A stretch of 64,000 nt of DNA from Rubrobacter aplysinae (lineage in GTDB: Bacteria; Actinomycetota; Rubrobacteria; Rubrobacterales; Rubrobacteraceae): contig NZ_LEKH01000003.1 of the NCBI RefSeq assembly GCF_001029505.1, positions 186,001-250,000 of the forward strand, read 5' to 3'. Shown here one piece after another: positions 43,634 through 53,323 of this stretch. The notes below the pieces were generated by a model. It worked only from the letters and a program-made list of their open reading frames with translations, did not search any database and was not told the origin of the DNA. A program made the position numbers and the translations under genes. Within the stretch, counting starts at the first letter, position 1. Each line of letters begins with the position of its first letter.

Positions 43634-44102
43634 CCTGCTCCCGGGCAAGCTCTGCTATGCGGTCGCGCACCTCTCCGGCCACGGGCGCGGAGAGCTCCGG
43701 AATCTGGTTCGGGCCGGCCGCCGTATAGAACACGACCGTCGCGAGCCCGAGCCCGCGCTCCAGCGGCCCCGTGCGGGTGTCCACGTGCTGGATGCGGGCG
43801 AGCGGCACCAGGGTCCGGCTCACCCACACGATGCCGCGCTGCAGGTCCACCTCGTCCGACCGGATCTCGTACCGCCACCGCCGCCACCTGAGGGTCGGTA
43901 TGGCGACCACCAGGGTAAGTACCGCGAGGGCGGTAAGGGCGGCGGGGATCGTCCACAGGTACAAAGGCGCGCCCGCACCGAAGAAGAGCCCCCCGATAAC
44001 ACCACCGGAGAGCAGCACGATAAGAAGCGTCTGGACCGCGCCCGTGATCCGCCACAGAAGCCGGGCGCGGTGATCTAGCCGCTCGGAGGGCGCGTCCTTC
44101 AA
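43623..44102 (-). CDS. YdbS-like small PH-domain membrane protein
   Basis: 159 residues: two adjacent helices (about 20-40 and 45-68) and one bPH_2 domain ([20 protein letters not shown] then [19 protein letters not shown]). The TTG start overlaps the rlmN stop as TTGA, and its own end overlaps the larger partner. It probably forms a complex with that partner. Confidence 0.88.
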   Translation of the reverse strand: MKDAPSERLDHRARLLWRITGAVQTLLIVLLSGGVIGGLFFGAGAPLYLWTIPAALTALAVLTLVVAIPTLRWRRWRYEIRSDEVDLQRGIVWVSRTLVPLARIQHVDTRTGPLERGLGLATVVFYTAAGPNQIPELSAPVAGEVRDRIAELAREQDEL

Positions 44103-45223
44103 CCCCCGCCCGAACCTCCCGAGCCTACCGAACCGCCGGAACCGACAGAGGCCCCCGGAGACAGCGCGACCCCGAGGCCCACCTGCTCCAGATCCCCCAT
44201 CCCCTTGGCCGCGAGCTGGCCGCAGGCGGCGTCTATGTCCTCGCCCCGGCTCGGGCGCAGCGTGGCCGAGAGCCCGAGCTCCTTGGCGCGCCCGAGAAAG
44301 GCGCGGGCACCGGCGCGGGAGGTCGCGGCGTACCCGGTATCCGTCCAGTTGAAGCGCAAGAGGTTCAGATGATACAGCGGGTGATCCAGAAGCTCCGCCA
44401 GCGCCGTGGCGTGCTTCATGGAGTCGTTCACCCCTTCGAGCAGCGTGTACTCGAAGAACAGCTTGCGGCGGGTCTCGTCCACGAAGTAGCGGGCGGCGTC
44501 CATCACCTCCGGGATGGAGTGGCGGGAGGCGACGGGCATGATCCTCTTCCGCTCCTCCTCGAAGGGGGTGTGGAGCGAGATCGCGAGGTGAAACTGCTCG
44601 GGCTCGTCGGTGTAGCGTCTTATCTTGTCCACCAGCCCGCTGGTCGAGACGGCGATGGAGCGCGCCGCGAGGTTAAGTCCACCGGAGTCGTTCAGGACCC
44701 GCAGCGACTCTATGAGCTCGTTGTAGTTCAGGAACGGCTCACCCATGCCCATGACCACGACGTTCGACACCCGCTCGGGCGCGATGTCGCGGGAGACGGT
44801 CAGGACCTGCTCGGCGATCTCACGCCGCTTGAGGTTGCGGCTGATCCCGAGCAGCCCCGTGGCGCAGAAGGTGCAGGCCATCGGGCAGCCGATCTGGGTG
44901 GAGATACACACCGTGTGACGGCCCCCTTCCGGGATCATGACCGTCTCTATGGAGTGGCCGTCGTGGGTCTCGAAGAGGTACTTGCGGGTGCCGTCGGTGG
45001 CCCGGGCCACGCCCTTTAGCGAGAGCACGGTCGCCGGCGCCTCCTCGTTTAGCGCGGCGCGCAGGTCCTTTGGGAGGTCCGTGGCCTCCTCCCAGTCCCG
45101 CGCCAGCCCGACAGTCAGCGCCCGGTACGCCTGTCCGAGCCGGAAGCCGGGCTCCCCTCTCTCGGACAGCACCTCTCCTACCTCCGGCAGAAACTCTTCG
45201 ATCCTCGATGAGACCTTCGACAC
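44099..45223 (-). CDS. rlmN: 23S rRNA/tRNA adenine-C2 methyltransferase RlmN
   Basis: Radical-SAM enzyme methylating A2503 of 23S rRNA and A37 of some tRNAs. [13 protein letters not shown] carries the C-x3-C-x2-C iron-sulfur motif, and [15 protein letters not shown] the SAM site. The catalytic Cys near the end is in [13 protein letters not shown]. 374 residues, with a Gly/Ser-rich C-terminal tail ([14 protein letters not shown]) not typical of the family. GTG start. First gene of an operon with the two PH proteins. Confidence 0.95.
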   Translation of the reverse strand: MSKVSSRIEEFLPEVGEVLSERGEPGFRLGQAYRALTVGLARDWEEATDLPKDLRAALNEEAPATVLSLKGVARATDGTRKYLFETHDGHSIETVMIPEGGRHTVCISTQIGCPMACTFCATGLLGISRNLKRREIAEQVLTVSRDIAPERVSNVVVMGMGEPFLNYNELIESLRVLNDSGGLNLAARSIAVSTSGLVDKIRRYTDEPEQFHLAISLHTPFEEERKRIMPVASRHSIPEVMDAARYFVDETRRKLFFEYTLLEGVNDSMKHATALAELLDHPLYHLNLLRFNWTDTGYAATSRAGARAFLGRAKELGLSATLRPSRGEDIDAACGQLAAKGMGDLEQVGLGVALSPGASVGSGGSVGSGGSGGG

Positions 45224-45297
45224 GTCTGAAACACGCTCCTCGGCGCCCGGCCCGGGGATCTTTCGAACCCCCCGGCGGCGCGGCCTACGATATTAGA

Positions 45298-45333
45298 TAC
45301 ATTCCGACATTCCAGGCACATCCGGCCACCCGC
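45298..45333. repeat. Degenerate 9-bp repeat (x4) upstream of rlmN
   Basis: Units tacattccg, acattccag, gcacatccg, gccacccgc, about 75 bp before the rlmN start. A TATAAT on the minus strand (45395-45400) lies further upstream and may be the rlmN -10; no good -35 accompanies it. Confidence 0.45.
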
Positions 45334-45484
45334 AAGCGAAACGGGCCCGGCACGTCCTGCAGTTCCGCGCGACTCCGCGCAATCCTACAGTTCAATTATA
45401 AAGGCGGGGCCAAAAGTGTGGCGATCCAGGCGTGGGCCGCCAGGACTTTAGGGGTTAGAATTCGCTCCCCCGGATATAACGGAT

Positions 45485-46735
45485 GTGGATAACGGAGCTG
45501 ACGGAGTAGACTCCGGCCGGGGGCCGTTGGAGAACGAGACGAAAGGCCGGCGAGCCACGGGCCAGTTGCCGCAGATCCCGCTAAACCTGAATACGCTCGA
45601 CCTGTTCATAATCCTGTTCGCGGTCCTGCTGGTGATACGCGGCGCCCGCACCGGGTTCCTGGCGGGGGCGTTCTCGCTCGCCGGGGTCGCGCTCGGGGCG
45701 ATACTGGGCTCCCGGCTCGCGCCGATGCTGCTCTCGGAGACGGAGGACCCGCTTTTCAGGGCCGCGATCACGCTCGCCTGCATCCTGGCTTTCGCGGTGC
45801 TCGGGGACGCGCTGGCGCGCTCGGCCGGACGCTTCGTGCGCGCCCGGCTCACCGGCCCGACCACCTCTGCAGCCGACGGCGCGGGCGGGGCCGCGCTCGG
45901 GCTCGCGCTCTCGCTGGTGCTCGTCTGGGTCGGGGGGCTCTTCGCCCTACAGTTGCCGCCGCTGGCGACCCTCCAGCCCTCGATAGAACGCTCCCAGATC
46001 CTCCAGACCCTCAATCAGCGCATGCCCTCTCAGGTGGTGGCCCAGGCCGTCGCCCAGTTCGACCCGCTGCCGGAGCTGCAGGGCCCGCACGCGAACGTAC
46101 CGGACCCGGCGGCGGGCATCGCCCGCGACCCCCAGGTTCTCCAGGCCGCGGACAGCACCGTGCGGGTGACCGGGGTCGCCTGCGGCTACGGAGTCGGGGG
46201 CTCGGGCTGGGTCGCCGCCCCGGAGACCGTGGTTACCAACGCCCACGTCGTGGCCGGTGAGAGCGTCACCCGCGTGCAGGTGGCGGGCTCGGGCCCGAGC
46301 CTGTCCGCCGAGGTCCGGGAGTTCGACCGCAGAAACGACATAGCGATACTCCACGTCGAGGGGCTGGACGCCGCCCCGCTGCGGACCGCCGTCCCGCGCC
46401 CCGGCGAGTCCGCGGCGGTCATAGGCTTCCCCGAGAACGGGCCGCTCGACGTGCAGCCCGGACGTACCGGCGACACCCGGCGGGTACTCTCGGGCAACGC
46501 CTACAACCAGGGGCCAGTAGAGCGCGACGTTACCAGCTTCCGGGTAAACGTCCGATCCGGCAACTCCGGAGGACCGGTGGTGAACGGCGAGGGCGAGGTG
46601 GTCTCGACCATCTTCGCCAGCCGCGCCGACTCGGGCGAGTCCGGCTACGGCATCCCGCCGAGCATAGTCAACAGCCGGCTACAGGAGGCAGATAACCGCT
46701 CCGGCCCCGTCTCCACCGGCCCCTGCGCCGCGTAA
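45485..46735 (+). CDS. MarP-like membrane serine protease (CvpA plus trypsin domain)
   Basis: 416 residues. Four N-terminal helices (about 38-160) form a CvpA/colicin-V-production-like domain; from about 200 a chymotrypsin-fold protease follows with His in VVTNAHVVAGE, Asp in RRNDIAILHVE and Ser in RSGNSGGPVVNGEG. A disulfide could link the Cys in VACGYG to the C-terminal CAA end. MarP of mycobacteria, with this layout, protects against acid and oxidative stress. GTG start; divergent from rlmN. Confidence 0.93.
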   Translation: MDNGADGVDSGRGPLENETKGRRATGQLPQIPLNLNTLDLFIILFAVLLVIRGARTGFLAGAFSLAGVALGAILGSRLAPMLLSETEDPLFRAAITLACILAFAVLGDALARSAGRFVRARLTGPTTSAADGAGGAALGLALSLVLVWVGGLFALQLPPLATLQPSIERSQILQTLNQRMPSQVVAQAVAQFDPLPELQGPHANVPDPAAGIARDPQVLQAADSTVRVTGVACGYGVGGSGWVAAPETVVTNAHVVAGESVTRVQVAGSGPSLSAEVREFDRRNDIAILHVEGLDAAPLRTAVPRPGESAAVIGFPENGPLDVQPGRTGDTRRVLSGNAYNQGPVERDVTSFRVNVRSGNSGGPVVNGEGEVVSTIFASRADSGESGYGIPPSIVNSRLQEADNRSGPVSTGPCAA

Positions 46736-46781
46736 AAGCGGTCAGCCGCAACGGTCAGCCGTCGGCGGAATCCCGTCAGCA

Positions 46782-46821
46782 GATCGGGCACGGATCGGGC
46801 ACGGATCGGGCACGGATCGGG
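46782..46821. repeat. 11-bp tandem repeat, 3.6 copies
   Basis: gatcgggcacg three times in perfect tandem, then gatcggg. It lies between the 3' ends of the convergent protease and immunity-like genes and has no hairpin. Confidence 0.85.
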
Positions 46822-46857
46822 AGTACGCCTGCACGGTCTCACTGTGAACGCCGGCTG

Positions 46858-47316
46858 CTAGTGCGGGTTTGGCGAATCGACGATGAGCATACGGATTTCC
46901 TCGGGCAGGTGTTCGATCTGCCACTCGCGCTCACCTTCGGCCTCAGCGTCCCCCTCCGCTCGGGCGGCTCGCAGGGCGTAGGTAGCAGCCTCCGGGGCGT
47001 GATCGGCCATGTGGGCGCTCCCCACGGCGTGGCCCGTAGCTCGCGCGGCATCTCGCGCCACACCTTCAGGAGCATCCCGCGCGGCCCCGTGCGCCTCGGC
47101 ACTCGCCGCCCGTGCCTCGCCAACGGTGGCCTCCCCGCGCACCCAGGCTCGCGCCGTGTAGATCGCCCTCCGGGGCCTGTCGTCCCGCGGACGCTTCCCG
47201 CTGAACAACGGCAGCACTCGCTCGGCGCAGTCCGCCGCCCAGGTTGCGAGCAGAAGATGCTCGTGCGGTCCAAGCGGTCCCCCGCGATGAGCCGCCTTGA
47301 AGCGTTCGTGCCTCAT
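46858..47316 (-). CDS. Putative immunity-like protein (Ala/His-rich helical)
   Basis: 152 residues, all-helical. HEHLLLATWAADCAERVLPLF, then DDRPRRAIYTARAWVRGE and ATGHAVGSAHMADHA match proteins annotated as putative immunity proteins in actinobacteria. No toxin partner is adjacent, so the role is open. ATG start. Confidence 0.7.
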   Translation of the reverse strand: MRHERFKAAHRGGPLGPHEHLLLATWAADCAERVLPLFSGKRPRDDRPRRAIYTARAWVRGEATVGEARAASAEAHGAARDAPEGVARDAARATGHAVGSAHMADHAPEAATYALRAARAEGDAEAEGEREWQIEHLPEEIRMLIVDSPNPH

Positions 47317-47333
47317 CGCCGCCGGACCGCTTT

Positions 47334-47543
47334 CTAGCCCGACTCTTCGCGGATGATCTTCTCCAGGGCGACGCGGCTGCGGCGGAGCTCGGCCTCCACC
47401 GTGGCCAGTCGCGAGAGTGAGGACTCGGAGAGCCGGTCGCGGTCCACCTCCTCCCGCACCGAAGTCGCCGCCTCGTCCATCGCGGTAAGGGCGCTCTGTA
47501 GCGGGATCAGGTCGCTCTCGTTACGTTCGTCTCCGCGTTCCAT
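47334..47543 (-). CDS. Small charged helical protein
   Basis: 69 residues, one long amphipathic helix with heptad-like spacing (SESSLSRLATVEAELRRSRV). Unknown family. The ATG follows AGGAG closely. It lies between the immunity-like gene and a small membrane gene on the same strand. Confidence 0.55.
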   Translation of the reverse strand: MERGDERNESDLIPLQSALTAMDEAATSVREEVDRDRLSESSLSRLATVEAELRRSRVALEKIIREESG

Positions 47544-47550
47544 GTCTCCT

Positions 47551-47799
47551 CTACCAGAGCTCCCGGCCGGCGCGGCGACTGGAGCTCCGGTTGATCTTCT
47601 CCGCGCCGCGATACGCGTCGTAAACCGCCCACACCCACACTATCGGCAGCAGCACCCAGCCGATGAGAATCGCGGTCAACGCGCCGTTTATCATCTGCAC
47701 CACTATAATGATGATGCCTTTCAGTATCTGGCCGTTGTAGATCTGACCCAGACCGTTTATCAGCGCGCTCAACACCGCGGCTAACCCGGCACTCTTCAT
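47551..47799 (-). CDS. Small TM2-like membrane protein
   Basis: 82 residues. SALINGLGQIYNGQILKGI is the Gly-x-Gly-Gln-x-Tyr-Asn-Gly hairpin start of TM2/DUF5683-type proteins; two hydrophobic helices follow, then WAVYDAYRGAEKINR. The ATG 6 nt after AGGAGG is clearly better than one six codons earlier. Role unknown. Confidence 0.8.
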   Translation of the reverse strand: MKSAGLAAVLSALINGLGQIYNGQILKGIIIIVVQMINGALTAILIGWVLLPIVWVWAVYDAYRGAEKINRSSSRRAGRELW

Positions 47800-47865
47800 A
47801 ACAGCCTCCTGTCTCATCCTGTATCTTCCGCCGCCTCAATATACGAGCGTATACGCCGACTCCGG

Positions 47866-48294
47866 CTAACCGTTGCGCTCGTAACGCTCCAGGTGGAGCT
47901 CCTTGAGGCGCTCGTACTCCGGGTCCGCCGTCACCTCGCCCCACTTGTCCCGGAAGATCTCCGCCGCCCGCGCCTTTTCCGCGCCCTCCTCTTCCCGGGG
48001 CCGGCTCTTGTTGCCGCCGACGTGCTTCGCGTAGCGTCTGGCTCTTGTATAGCCCATCTGCAAGAACTTCCGCGCGACGTCCATCCCGACGAAATCCTCC
48101 GCATCCCGATACCCGAGATACCGCTCGTGGATGCGCTCGGAGGCCCGCCGCGCCGTCTCCTCGTCCTTGAAGCCCCACAGAGGCAGAAGCTCCGACTTGT
48201 ACGGCTCGGCGTGGAACACGCCCTGCTCGCCGCGCCCTACCCGGTACTCCTCCGGATGCTCCCGCAAGTCTATACCCTCGAACCTGTAACCCAT
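47866..48294 (-). CDS. DUF4385 family protein
   Basis: 142 residues. YRVGRGEQGVFHAEPYKSEL, LPLWGFKDEETARR and DFVGMDVARKFLQMGYTRAR are the conserved blocks of DUF4385. Cytosolic, no known activity. Divergent from the tetR gene with a shared upstream region of about 140 bp. Confidence 0.88.
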   Translation of the reverse strand: MGYRFEGIDLREHPEEYRVGRGEQGVFHAEPYKSELLPLWGFKDEETARRASERIHERYLGYRDAEDFVGMDVARKFLQMGYTRARRYAKHVGGNKSRPREEEGAEKARAAEIFRDKWGEVTADPEYERLKELHLERYERNG

Positions 48295-48369
48295 TCCGCA
48301 AGTCTAATCCAGAGGACCGGGCTCCTCCCGACATTTTTCCTCCACTCCCGTAAAACAGCATCGTCACCG

Positions 48370-48397
48370 TTGACACAATCGTACGGCCAGATAAAAT
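48370..48397 (+). promoter_or_regulatory. Promoter of the tetR-monooxygenase operon
   Basis: TTGACA, a 16-bp spacer, TAAAAT. It lies 38 bp before the start codon. The stretch around the -10 and beyond is AT-rich and is the natural place for autoregulation by the TetR protein. Confidence 0.65.
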
Positions 48398-48435
48398 AAA
48401 CGGTACAGTATAGTTTATAAAAGGAGACCATCGAG

Positions 48436-49098
48436 TTGGGTAGGCCGGCAGGCGGGGTCGAGAGCAGGACGGAGGCCAAGCGGGGTCAGATCCTGGCCGG
48501 GGCCAGGAGGGTGTTCTTGCGAGGAGGTTTCGCGGCGGCGAGCATGGACGTGATCTCCGACGAGGCGCAGGTTTCCAAGCGTACCCTGTATTCCTATTAC
48601 CAGAGCAAGGAAGAGCTTTTCACGGACGTCCTGCGAGGGCTCACCGTCGAGAACCCGCGAACCCGGGTACTCGGTTTCGTGCAGGGTGTACGGCCGGGGA
48701 GCTCCGGGGAGTTACGGGAGGCACTCTCGGGTCTGGCGGAAAAGCTGATCGCGACCATGATGGACCCGGACTATCTGGCTTTGCTGCGCACCATCATCGC
48801 CGACTCCCACCGCTTCCCGCAGCTCGGTGAGGTCTTCCGCTCCACGGTCCCCGAGGTAGGGATCAGGGCAGGCAGCGACATGATCCGGCGCTCCCAGGAG
48901 AATGGGGTGGCGGTCCAGGGCGACCCGGAGGTCATGATGCGCATGTTTATAGGGCCGCTGCTCACCTATGCCCTGACCGGGGGGTTGCTCAATCCCGGAG
49001 AGCCGGAACCACCCGCGCCAGAGAAGATCGAGGAGATAGTCGGTCTGTACATGAAGGCGATCTCATACGAGAGAGAGCCGGAGAGGAGCGAAGAATGA
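48436..49098 (+). CDS. TetR-family transcriptional regulator
   Basis: 220 residues. The N-terminal helix-turn-helix (RGQILAGARRVFLRGGF to VSKRTLYSYYQSKEELF) is typical; the C-terminal ligand domain resembles TetR_C groups with PEKIEEIVGLYMKAI at its end. TTG start 8-9 nt after AGGAG. The stop overlaps the monooxygenase start as ATGA, so it probably controls that gene in response to its substrate. Confidence 0.92.
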   Translation: MGRPAGGVESRTEAKRGQILAGARRVFLRGGFAAASMDVISDEAQVSKRTLYSYYQSKEELFTDVLRGLTVENPRTRVLGFVQGVRPGSSGELREALSGLAEKLIATMMDPDYLALLRTIIADSHRFPQLGEVFRSTVPEVGIRAGSDMIRRSQENGVAVQGDPEVMMRMFIGPLLTYALTGGLLNPGEPEPPAPEKIEEIVGLYMKAISYEREPERSEE

Positions 49099-50759
49099 CC
49101 ACTACCGACGTACTTATCGTCGGAGCGGGGCCGACGGGGCTTACGGCGGCGAACGTGCTCCAGAAAAGCAGGGTCGAGTTCAGGATCGTGGACAAGACGA
49201 GCGGTCCCGTAAAGGAGAGCCGGGCGCTGGGGGTTCAGGCCAAGACCCTGGAGCTATTCGACAAGCTCGGCCTCGCGGATCGGGCGGTCGAGGAAGGCCA
49301 GAGGATCGGGGCAGCGGAGATGCTCAAGAGGGGTAGACCCGTCGGGAAGCTCTCTTTCTTCGAGGATGATCGGGGAGGCCGCAGCCCCTATCCATTCGCC
49401 CTCATCTACGAGCAGAATCGCATCGAGCGGCTCCTGATCCAGGGCCTAGAAGAGTCCGGAGGGGGAGTCGAGTGGGGCACGGAGCTTCTTTCCGCGACCC
49501 AGACGCCGGGCGGAGCCACGGCGGCCGTCCGTCGGCCCGACGGCTCGGAGGAGACCATTGAGGCGGGCTGGGTGATCGCCGCGGACGGGGCGGGCAGCCC
49601 GATCCGTCACTCCCTGGGCCTGAGCTTCGAGGGCGGCACCTACGAGGAAACCCTGTTTCTGGCGGACGTGGAGCTGGAATGGGAACTCGATCCGCACCGG
49701 CTGTATCTGGATCTAACATCGGGAGGCTTCTACGCCTTCTTCCCGATGCCCGGCAAGAACCGCTTCCGAATCGTCGGGGGCGTGCCGGAGAACCTGGAAG
49801 GCAAAGAGGCGTTTACGAGCCGGGACATCCAGGATCTCCTCGACAGGCATAGCGGCGTACAGACCAGGGTCACGGCGACCCACTGGAGCAGCGTGTACAA
49901 GATCCACCGCAGAATGACCGAGCGGTTCCGCGTCGGGCATACCTTCCTCGCCGGGGACGCGGCCCACATCCACTCCCCCGCGGGAGCCCAGGGCATGAAC
50001 ACCGGCATCGGCGACGCCTACAACCTGGCCTGGAAGCTGGCGCTCGTGACGAAGGGCGAGGCTCGTGAATCACTCCTCGACTCCTACGAGGCCGAGAGGA
50101 TGCCCTTTGCCCGCGCCATACTGAACGGCTCGGACCGGGGCTTCTCCCTCCAGGTCACGAAGAACCCGCTCGCAAAAGGAGCCAAGCTCTTCGTGCTCCC
50201 CCTGCTCTTCCGGCTAGTCTCTGCGGTACCGCCTCTGAGCCGCCGAGCTTTCTGGTTCGTCTCCCAGCTCTGGACGCAATACCGCGAGAGCCCGGCCGTT
50301 TCCCGGAACGATTCGGCAAGTAGAGGACCCAGAAGACCTAGAGGACCCAAAGCCGGCGAACGCGTCCCCTACGGCTTCTTCGAGTCTGGCGCCGAGTCCG
50401 GCGAGAGCATCTTCGAGAGCCTCCGGGGCACAGATCATCATCTGCTGCTCTTTGAAGGAGAAACGCCGGATGGAGCCCACCTGGACGCCGCCCGGGAGGA
50501 GTTAGAGAGTCTGCTAGGCCGTTACGAGTTTCCGGTCCACGTCCATCAGGTGGACTCGGGGAACAGGCAACTGCACCGGAGGTACGGCCTCCGGGGGCCG
50601 GAACTATTCCTCATCCGGCCCGACGGCCACATAGCCTACCGGGGAAGGGTCTCGGACATCGTGGGCTTGAAGCTGTACCTCGACCGGTTCTTCCTCGAGA
50701 GCCGGGACATCGCCGGGCGGAGTAGGCCGCAGACGGCCGGGGAGAGCTTGAGGGCATGA
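49095..50759 (+). CDS. FAD-dependent aromatic monooxygenase (PheA/TfdB type)
   Basis: 554 residues. GAGPTGLTAANVL binds FAD, VIAADGAGSPIRHSLG is the DG motif, and FLAGDAAHIHSPAGAQGMN the GD motif. The C-terminal ~130 residues form a thioredoxin-like domain as in phenol hydroxylases. A linker at about 410-418 is encoded by a 9-bp triple repeat (RGPRRPRGP). Substrate unknown; class members hydroxylate phenols and polyketides. Confidence 0.92.
   Translation: MTTTDVLIVGAGPTGLTAANVLQKSRVEFRIVDKTSGPVKESRALGVQAKTLELFDKLGLADRAVEEGQRIGAAEMLKRGRPVGKLSFFEDDRGGRSPYPFALIYEQNRIERLLIQGLEESGGGVEWGTELLSATQTPGGATAAVRRPDGSEETIEAGWVIAADGAGSPIRHSLGLSFEGGTYEETLFLADVELEWELDPHRLYLDLTSGGFYAFFPMPGKNRFRIVGGVPENLEGKEAFTSRDIQDLLDRHSGVQTRVTATHWSSVYKIHRRMTERFRVGHTFLAGDAAHIHSPAGAQGMNTGIGDAYNLAWKLALVTKGEARESLLDSYEAERMPFARAILNGSDRGFSLQVTKNPLAKGAKLFVLPLLFRLVSAVPPLSRRAFWFVSQLWTQYRESPAVSRNDSASRGPRRPRGPKAGERVPYGFFESGAESGESIFESLRGTDHHLLLFEGETPDGAHLDAAREELESLLGRYEFPVHVHQVDSGNRQLHRRYGLRGPELFLIRPDGHIAYRGRVSDIVGLKLYLDRFFLESRDIAGRSRPQTAGESLRA
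50322..50348. repeat. 9-bp tandem repeat (x3) in the monooxygenase linker
   Basis: Units agaggaccc, agaagacct, agaggaccc, in frame, coding for Arg-Gly/Arg-Pro repeats between the FAD part and the thioredoxin-like tail. Confidence 0.6.
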
Positions 50760-50953
50760 AGAAACGAAGTAACCGAAAATGCCGCTAACCACGCTCCTAC
50801 TAGACAGAGCCCCGTCCGGCTCCGGCGCGGCAGGCGTGGACCGGCCGCCGCGAGGGCCCCGGGAGGTAAAAGAGCGGACCCGGAGTGTAGAGGTGCACAC
50901 AGGGGTGAACGGGGAGGTTGAATAGTAGAGGCTCTTGGTGGAATATCCCGGGC

Positions 50954-52066
50954 ATGAGTACGGATCAGAAGACCCAGAGCCAGCAGATACTGTTCACCCG
51001 CGGCGTCCCCCCCGCCGAGGCGCTCCCCGCCGAAGACCTGGGCGAGTGCTTCGACTCCGTCGTCCGCAACGACACGAGCGTCGTCCTCCAGTACGGCCAG
51101 CAGCGAGGCTACGCGCCCCTCCGCAAACAGCTAGCGGAGGAGTACGGCGTCTCCGACGACGAGGTCCTCGTCGGCAACGGCTCGTTGCAGCTCCAGGACC
51201 TCCTCTCGAAGCACCTCGTAAACGAGGAAGATGCGGTCTTTACCGAGCAGCCGAGCTACGACCGCTCCATCCTGACCTTCCGGCGCAACGGCGCGCGCGT
51301 AACCGGCATCCCGCTGGAAGAGGACGGGATAGACGTCGAACGGCTGGAGAGGGCGCTGGAGCGCGAGGTCCCGGCGTTCTTGTACCTCGTGCCGGACTTC
51401 CAGAACCCGACCGGCGCGACGCTCTCGCTCGAGAAGCGCCGCAGGGTCGTGGAGCTGGCGGAGAGGTACGGCTTCTACATCCTGGAGGACATCCCGTATC
51501 GTAAGCTCCGGTACCGGGGCGAGGACCTGCCGCTTTTGCGCGAGCTGGACTCAGCAGGCCGCGTAATCACGGTAAGCTCGTTCAGCAAGCTCCTCAGCCC
51601 CGGAATGCGGGTCGGGTTCATGATCGGCTCGAAAGGGCTAATAGACGACCTCACCGGCCTCGCCGAGAACACGTACCTCGCGCCCGTCCTCCCGACCCAG
51701 GCCGCAGTCTCCGAGTACATCGGGCGCGGCATGCTCGCGCCGAACGTCGAGAGCCTCAAGGAGCTGTACCGCCCGCGCTGGGAGGCGATGACCTCCTCCG
51801 TGAAGCAGGAGCTTCCGGGCGCGACGATGTTTACGTCCAACGGCGGGTTCTTCGTCGGCGTGATGCTGCCGGAGGACGCGAACACGCAGAACCTGGTGGG
51901 CCGCGCGAAGGAGCAGGGACTCGTCCTCACGCCCGGCGAGTCGTTCTTCGCCGACTCGGACGACGGGGAGCCGCCCCGCGGCGAGCGGTTCGTGCGGCTG
52001 CCGTTCTGCGCCGTTACGACGGACCAGATCGAGGAAGGTGTAAGCCGCCTCGCCGGGCTGGTGTAG
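50954..52066 (+). CDS. PLP-dependent aminotransferase, class I/II
   Basis: About 370 residues. PDFQNPTGATLSLEKRR and the PLP-Lys motif SSFSKLLSPGMRVGF are plain; the layout resembles 2-aminoadipate/valine-pyruvate (MocR-domain-like, stand-alone) aminotransferases. ATG chosen near the conserved ILFTRGVPP block, though its ribosome site is weak. A TTG at 50918, touching GGGGAGG, adds 12 residues. Substrate not predictable. Confidence 0.9.
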   Translation: MSTDQKTQSQQILFTRGVPPAEALPAEDLGECFDSVVRNDTSVVLQYGQQRGYAPLRKQLAEEYGVSDDEVLVGNGSLQLQDLLSKHLVNEEDAVFTEQPSYDRSILTFRRNGARVTGIPLEEDGIDVERLERALEREVPAFLYLVPDFQNPTGATLSLEKRRRVVELAERYGFYILEDIPYRKLRYRGEDLPLLRELDSAGRVITVSSFSKLLSPGMRVGFMIGSKGLIDDLTGLAENTYLAPVLPTQAAVSEYIGRGMLAPNVESLKELYRPRWEAMTSSVKQELPGATMFTSNGGFFVGVMLPEDANTQNLVGRAKEQGLVLTPGESFFADSDDGEPPRGERFVRLPFCAVTTDQIEEGVSRLAGLV

Positions 52067-52090
52067 CCGCACCTGTATCGGCGGACCGGG

Positions 52091-53323
52091 CTACTCCCCG
52101 GTCTGCCGCGATTTTCTGCCGTAGAGCCTGGTAAGGGGCGCGGCGCTCACGCCGTGGACGACTATGGAGGCGGTGATGAGCAGGCTGCCGACGGTCCACG
52201 CCTCCTCGACGCCGGTCTCGCGCAGGGCGAGCGTGGCGTAGAAAAGGGCGGCGACGCCTATCGGGCCGAACCAGCCGAAGAACAGTACGTCCTTGCGGTC
52301 CCGCAGACCGGATACCAGCGGCGAGAGCGCGGCGAGCGCCGGGAGCCGGCGGAGGAGCAGGATGCCGACGACCAGCGCGGGGGCGACCCAGCCGAGATCC
52401 CACCATCCCCCGAAAGGCAGCGACATCCCGAGCAGCGCGAACACCGGCAGCGTGAAGAATGAGTTGACGGCCTCCTGCTCGGACTCCTCCTCCACGCGGT
52501 AGCTATCCTCTACGGCCATGCTAAAGGCCAGCCCGGCGGCGAACACCGCGAGCACCCCGTCGGTGCCGAGCAGCTTTGCCCCGCCGAGCACCGCGACCGA
52601 GAGCGCGATGGTGTACGCCAGAAACGAGGTCCGCTCGACCATGCCGCTGGCCTCTGCCTTCTCTAGCAGCCAGCCGGCCCCGTAGCCGATAACCGCACCG
52701 AGAACGACCGCGCCGGTCACCTCCCACAGCACGACCTGTAGCACCCACTCCCCGAGCGCCTCGCCGGCCGGGCGCTGGAGCATCAGGATGGAGATAAAGA
52801 CCAGCGGGTAGGCCAGACCGTCGTTCGCCCCGGACTCGCCGGAGAGCAGGTGCCGGACGCGGCCCGGCAGGTTCCTGTCGGCCACGCCACCGGTAACGAT
52901 GCTGCTGGCGATCACGGGGTCGGTCGGCGTGACTACGGCCCCGATGAGCATCGCCGCCCAGAACGGTAGCCCGAGCAACAAAAACGCGAGAAGCCCGCTG
53001 GCGAGCCACATCAGGACCATCACCGGCCCGAGGAGTAACGCGAGCGGCCGCCAGTGCTCCAGCACGTAGCGGCGCGGCAGCCTGAGGGCGATGCCCATGA
53101 GCGAGATCCCGAGCGTAAGCCGGGCCGCCTGCTCCAGGATAGCCTCCTGGCTACCCCACGAGGCCACGTCCAGAGCCCCCGTCACGGCGGGGCCGATCAA
53201 GACCCCCACAACGAGCGCCACGAGCGGCGTCGAGAGCAGGCTCCGCTTCAAGGGCTCCGAGAGCAGCCCGAGCACCAGCACCAGCATCCCGACCGTGAGC
53301 AGGGCTATGTTCAAAGAGCTCAA
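52091..53323 (-). CDS. CPA1-family cation/proton antiporter
   Basis: 410 residues, about 12 helices. VVTPTDPVIASSIVTGG and SGESGANDGLAYPLVF carry the conserved Asp and Asn-Asp pair of Na+(K+)/H+ exchangers. A short cytoplasmic C-terminus (RLYGRKSRQTGE) lacks regulatory domains. TTG start, GGAGG about 9 nt upstream. Convergent with the aminotransferase. Confidence 0.92.
   Translation of the reverse strand: MSSLNIALLTVGMLVLVLGLLSEPLKRSLLSTPLVALVVGVLIGPAVTGALDVASWGSQEAILEQAARLTLGISLMGIALRLPRRYVLEHWRPLALLLGPVMVLMWLASGLLAFLLLGLPFWAAMLIGAVVTPTDPVIASSIVTGGVADRNLPGRVRHLLSGESGANDGLAYPLVFISILMLQRPAGEALGEWVLQVVLWEVTGAVVLGAVIGYGAGWLLEKAEASGMVERTSFLAYTIALSVAVLGGAKLLGTDGVLAVFAAGLAFSMAVEDSYRVEEESEQEAVNSFFTLPVFALLGMSLPFGGWWDLGWVAPALVVGILLLRRLPALAALSPLVSGLRDRKDVLFFGWFGPIGVAALFYATLALRETGVEEAWTVGSLLITASIVVHGVSAAPLTRLYGRKSRQTGE

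Noticed and set aside
50779-50925. 48-codon plus-strand ORF after the monooxygenase
   Set aside because: No ribosome site, low-complexity Arg/Pro-rich product, and it runs into the aminotransferase start. Kept only as a note.
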